From Campylobacterales bacterium (GTDB taxonomy: Bacteria > Campylobacterota > Campylobacteria > Campylobacterales > Nitratiruptoraceae): DNA of 9,434 bases. Location: the NCBI GenBank assembly GCA_027068245.1, contig JAMOUF010000154.1, positions 1-9,434 on the forward strand, written 5' to 3'. Position 1 is the first letter of the stretch, and the number at the start of each line of letters is the position of its first letter. Positions 7,350 through 9,434 of the stretch are shown in pieces. The notes beneath the pieces are model-generated. The model had not been told where the DNA came from. It was given only the letters and a program-made list of their open reading frames with translations, and made no database searches. A program made the position numbers and the translations under genes.

Positions 7350-7424
7350 TGGTGACCCCAGGGGGACTCGAACCCCCGTCACCGCCGTGAAAGGGCGGTG
7401 TCCTAACCGCTAGACGATGGGGCC
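7350..7424 (-). tRNA. tRNA-Glu (anticodon UUC)
   Basis: The reverse complement of this 75-base stretch folds as a full cloverleaf. The acceptor stem is GGCCCCA with TGGGGTC (one G-U pair), the D-arm contains TCTAGCGGTTAGGA, the anticodon stem CCGCC/GGCGG encloses the loop CTTTCAC, and the T-arm is GGGGG-TTCGAGT-CCCCC. CCA is encoded. The anticodon TTC lies at plus-strand 7389-7391. The D-arm and anticodon arm closely resemble E. coli tRNA-Glu. It reads toward the acidic protein gene and ends 7 bases from that gene's stop. Confidence 0.97.
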
Positions 7425-7449
7425 TTGTTTGAAGGCTAAATCGAATGAA

Positions 7450-7455
7450 ATTCTA
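7450..7455 (-). promoter_or_regulatory. Possible -10 element for tRNA-Glu
   Basis: On the minus strand TAGAAT lies 25 bases upstream of the tRNA 5' end. It is preceded by a T-rich tract (plus-strand A-runs at 7458-7464) of the kind that replaces a conserved -35 in Campylobacterota sigma-70 promoters. The position would give a short leader of about 18 bases. The whole 7425-7491 spacer is AT-rich and must also hold any promoter for the divergent transpeptidase gene; TAAAAT at 7468-7473 is a weak candidate but would leave a very short leader. Confidence 0.4.
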
Positions 7456-7491
7456 CTAAAAAAATCTTAAAATAAAATTAAAAGGTTGAGA

Positions 7492-8970
7492 ATGGCCGAA
7501 AAATTTCTGTTGTTTCTCTTTTTCACAATCTCCATTTATGCCCAAAGCACTTCCCCTGACGAACTAAATCAGACGCGGATGGAGAAGGAGTACAGATGGT
7601 TCGATGGGGATGGGTTGAACAGCAATTTTAAAATACTTTATAAAACCGTGAAAAACGATAACACGCTGCTTTGCAAAGAGAGACTGGACCTAAATGGGCT
7701 CGATTCACTGATAGAGCGCTATCCGAATAATCCGGATATAAAAGACGAGATAGAAAAAAGAGCAACGAAAACCCTGTTTTCATATATAGATATCAGAAAC
7801 AACGGCTGTTATGGCCCGGAGCGTTTTTTTACCCGCGAAGAGTATCTGAGGCCTTCGAAAAAAGCGTTGAAGAAGATTATTGCCAATCCGGTTTTGGACA
7901 GGCTGGAGTATGCCCTTAACAGATACAGCAAGATAAAAAAAAGCGGCGGTTGGGAAAAGATTGTCATAAAAGACGATATATATCTTTATCCGGGAAAAAA
8001 GTACGAGGAGATTCCGGATATAAAGCAAAGACTGTATATGGAAGGTTTCTATCACGGAGAGCTTGACACCAACACCACATATACCCCTGAGCTAAAAAGA
8101 AGCGTTGTGGATTTTCAGCGTCACCACGGCCTCAAGCCGGACGGCGTTATAGGACCGTTGACACTGGAGGCGATGAATATCAGTGTGGATGACAAGATAA
8201 AGAAAATTTTGGTGAATATCGAAAGATTTAGATGGTTTTTAAATGATGACGAATTTTTCGTTTTTGTGGATATTCCGGGATTTTTTATAAACGTTGTGGA
8301 CAAAAACGGCACCCTCTACACCTCCAAAGCGGTGGTTGGAAGAAAAAGCAGGCCGACGCCAATGATGAGACACAGAATATCCTATGCAGTTTTGAATCCT
8401 TACTGGAGGGCTCCAAAGACCATAATCAAAGAAGATATCCTGCCCCAGCTTAGAAAGGGTAATTTCGAAAGGTTGAAAAGACAGGGGATAATAGCCTCAT
8501 TGGATATATACGGCAAAGAGAGAATCAATTTCGAAGATGTGGACTGGAACTATATAGATGAGAACAATCTGCCCTTTTACTTTTTGCAGCTACCGGGTCC
8601 TCACAATTTTTTGGGATATCTCAAGCTGATGTTTCCCAACAGGTTCGACGTATATCTGCACGACACAAACCATAGAAACCTGTTTAAATACACTTTCAGG
8701 GCCCTAAGTTCAGGATGCATCCGGATGGAAAAGCCTATTGAGCTTTTTCATCTGCTTATGAACAGGAAAAAGTATATAACCTATAGAGATATCTTTGATA
8801 TAATATGGGAACGAAAGACAAAAGAGATAGGATTTAAAGAGAAGATACCTGTATATCTTCTTTATCTGACGACATTTGTCGATGAGAACAAAGAGTGTTA
8901 TTTCTACAGGGATATTTACAAATATGATAGAAGAATGATAAGAAAAATCGCATGGAGGAGTGATGGATAG
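7492..8970 (+). CDS. L,D-transpeptidase, YcbB/LdtD type
   Basis: The 492-residue product starts with a Sec signal peptide (residues 1-17, predicted cleavage IYA|QS). About 150 residues of less conserved scaffold follow, then a PG_binding_1 domain near 175-228 (QRLYMEGFYHG, VVDFQRHHGLKPDGVIGPLT). A YkuD catalytic domain spans about 255-425. The active site has HDT (390-392) and SSGCIRM with nucleophile C409. The long insert between strands, with DVDWNYI, LPGPHNFLGYLKLMFPN and similar blocks, is the lid of the YcbB subfamily. Such enzymes cross-link peptidoglycan stems 3-3 in the periplasm and can attach other groups to the wall. The ATG at 7492 is chosen because AAGG at 7482-7485 sits 6 bases upstream; a TTG at 7486 is also in frame but abuts that site. 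It is a likely first gene of a new transcript and overlaps the next gene by 8 bases. Confidence 0.94.
   Translation: MAEKFLLFLFFTISIYAQSTSPDELNQTRMEKEYRWFDGDGLNSNFKILYKTVKNDNTLLCKERLDLNGLDSLIERYPNNPDIKDEIEKRATKTLFSYIDIRNNGCYGPERFFTREEYLRPSKKALKKIIANPVLDRLEYALNRYSKIKKSGGWEKIVIKDDIYLYPGKKYEEIPDIKQRLYMEGFYHGELDTNTTYTPELKRSVVDFQRHHGLKPDGVIGPLTLEAMNISVDDKIKKILVNIERFRWFLNDDEFFVFVDIPGFFINVVDKNGTLYTSKAVVGRKSRPTPMMRHRISYAVLNPYWRAPKTIIKEDILPQLRKGNFERLKRQGIIASLDIYGKERINFEDVDWNYIDENNLPFYFLQLPGPHNFLGYLKLMFPNRFDVYLHDTNHRNLFKYTFRALSSGCIRMEKPIELFHLLMNRKKYITYRDIFDIIWERKTKEIGFKEKIPVYLLYLTTFVDENKECYFYRDIYKYDRRMIRKIAWRSDG
8954..8960 (+). promoter_or_regulatory. Ribosome binding site of the YcbK/MepK-like gene
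   Basis: GGAGGAG lies inside the end of the transpeptidase gene, directly before the ATG at 8963. It supports that start and suggests translation coupled to the upstream gene. Confidence 0.65.
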
Positions 8971-9434
8971 AAGGGGATTTATAAAGAAGGGGATTTTGTT
9001 CACGACGGCGATTATAACGCCAACGCTTTCCAAAGCGGACTATTATGAGAAGAGGCTCAGGCTTTACCATACCCATACAGGCGAGCATATCGACGCTACT
9101 TTCTGGGTGGATGGGGAGTATATATACGAAGAGCTTGATCGGCTCAATATTTTTTTGCGAGATTACAGAAACGATGAGATATATCCGATAGATGTGAAGC
9201 TCATAGAGTATCTTCACTCGATAAAAAGAGCTTTAAGAACCCAAAAAGAGTTCAATATCCTCTCGGCATACCGCTCTAAAAAGACCAATCTATATCTTAG
9301 AAAACATTCCAGGGGGGTCGCCAAGAACAGTTTCCACCTGTATGGAAAGGCTGTGGACATATCTTTGCCCGGATACAGGCTCTCGACGCTAAAGTATGCA
9401 GCACTCTCTTTGAGAAAGGGTGGTGTGGGATACT
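8963..9434 (+). CDS. YcbK/MepK-like DUF882 peptidase with Tat signal (3'-partial)
   Basis: The frame is open from ATG 8963 to the window end, giving 157 codons without a stop. The N-terminus DRRGFIK is a twin-arginine motif followed by a hydrophobic stretch (ILFTTAIITPTL) and SKA-DY, a likely cleavage site, so the protein should cross the membrane folded via Tat. The mature part matches the DUF882 (YcbK, M15-like) family: LYHTHTGEHI near 34-43, ILSAYRSKKTN near 99-109 and SFHLYGKAVDISL near 124-136, where the H and D are the expected zinc ligands. The remaining C-terminal metal-site histidine lies beyond the window. E. coli YcbK (MepK), also a Tat substrate, is a murein endopeptidase that cleaves 3-3 crosslinks. 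Placement directly after an L,D-transpeptidase, as in E. coli, supports the same role here. Confidence 0.9.
   Translation, partial: MDRRGFIKKGILFTTAIITPTLSKADYYEKRLRLYHTHTGEHIDATFWVDGEYIYEELDRLNIFLRDYRNDEIYPIDVKLIEYLHSIKRALRTQKEFNILSAYRSKKTNLYLRKHSRGVAKNSFHLYGKAVDISLPGYRLSTLKYAALSLRKGGVGY

Noticed and set aside
7361..7400. Inverted repeats that could be read as a terminator or riboswitch
   Set aside because: They are the T-arm and anticodon arm of the minus-strand tRNA-Glu cloverleaf.
8834..9217. Minus-strand open frames at the transpeptidase/peptidase junction
   Set aside because: Both plus-strand genes carry clear family motifs across this region, including the Tat signal, so the antisense frames are not supported.
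1..9434. Defence system, mobile element or CRISPR array
   Set aside because: No transposase, integrase, nuclease, reverse transcriptase or regularly spaced repeat was seen on either strand. The ABC and deacetylase genes have ordinary housekeeping-type domain layouts.

Overview
The window looks like a chromosomal segment from a member of the Campylobacterota (Epsilonproteobacteria), probably an environmental or vent-type relative rather than a host-associated Campylobacter or Helicobacter. This rests on inference from the protein character (ferrochelatase, a short phosphoglucose isomerase and a DAO-type flavoprotein resembling those of that phylum), heavy use of ATA, AGA/AGG and AAA codons, tightly overlapping genes and a periplasmic multiheme cytochrome. 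I could not run a search, and a thermophilic Aquificota origin is the main alternative.

Region 1 (1-7342) is one tightly packed plus-strand gene run, very likely an operon. In order it holds a 5'-truncated FAD-dependent oxidoreductase, ferrochelatase (hemH), glucose-6-phosphate isomerase (pgi), a class II-type histone-deacetylase-family deacetylase, a secreted pentaheme c-type cytochrome, an MsbA-like ABC half-transporter and a small, very acidic protein of unknown function. Neighbours overlap or lie within 4 bases of each other as far as the ABC gene; only the last gene has a 27-base spacer with its own strong Shine-Dalgarno site. The functions are mixed, but hemH and the five-heme cytochrome share a heme theme.

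Region 2 (7343-7491) holds a minus-strand tRNA-Glu(UUC) with encoded CCA. It converges on the operon's last gene at 7 bases, and an AT-rich 67-base spacer then separates it from a divergent gene pair.

Region 3 (7492-9434) holds a YcbB/LdtD-type L,D-transpeptidase that overlaps by 8 bases a Tat-signal-bearing YcbK/MepK-type (DUF882, M15-like) peptidase cut by the window end. In E. coli the same pair (ldtD-mepK) is adjacent, and the two enzymes make and cut 3-3 peptidoglycan crosslinks. This is the clearest functional module in the window.

Several gene starts were revised: the first gene runs off the left edge, and pgi, the cytochrome, the ABC transporter and the L,D-transpeptidase all have better internal starts than their longest open frames suggest. 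I found no transposon, CRISPR array, phage gene or convincing new defence system. Most of the window is ordinary core genome with a few less-characterised genes.
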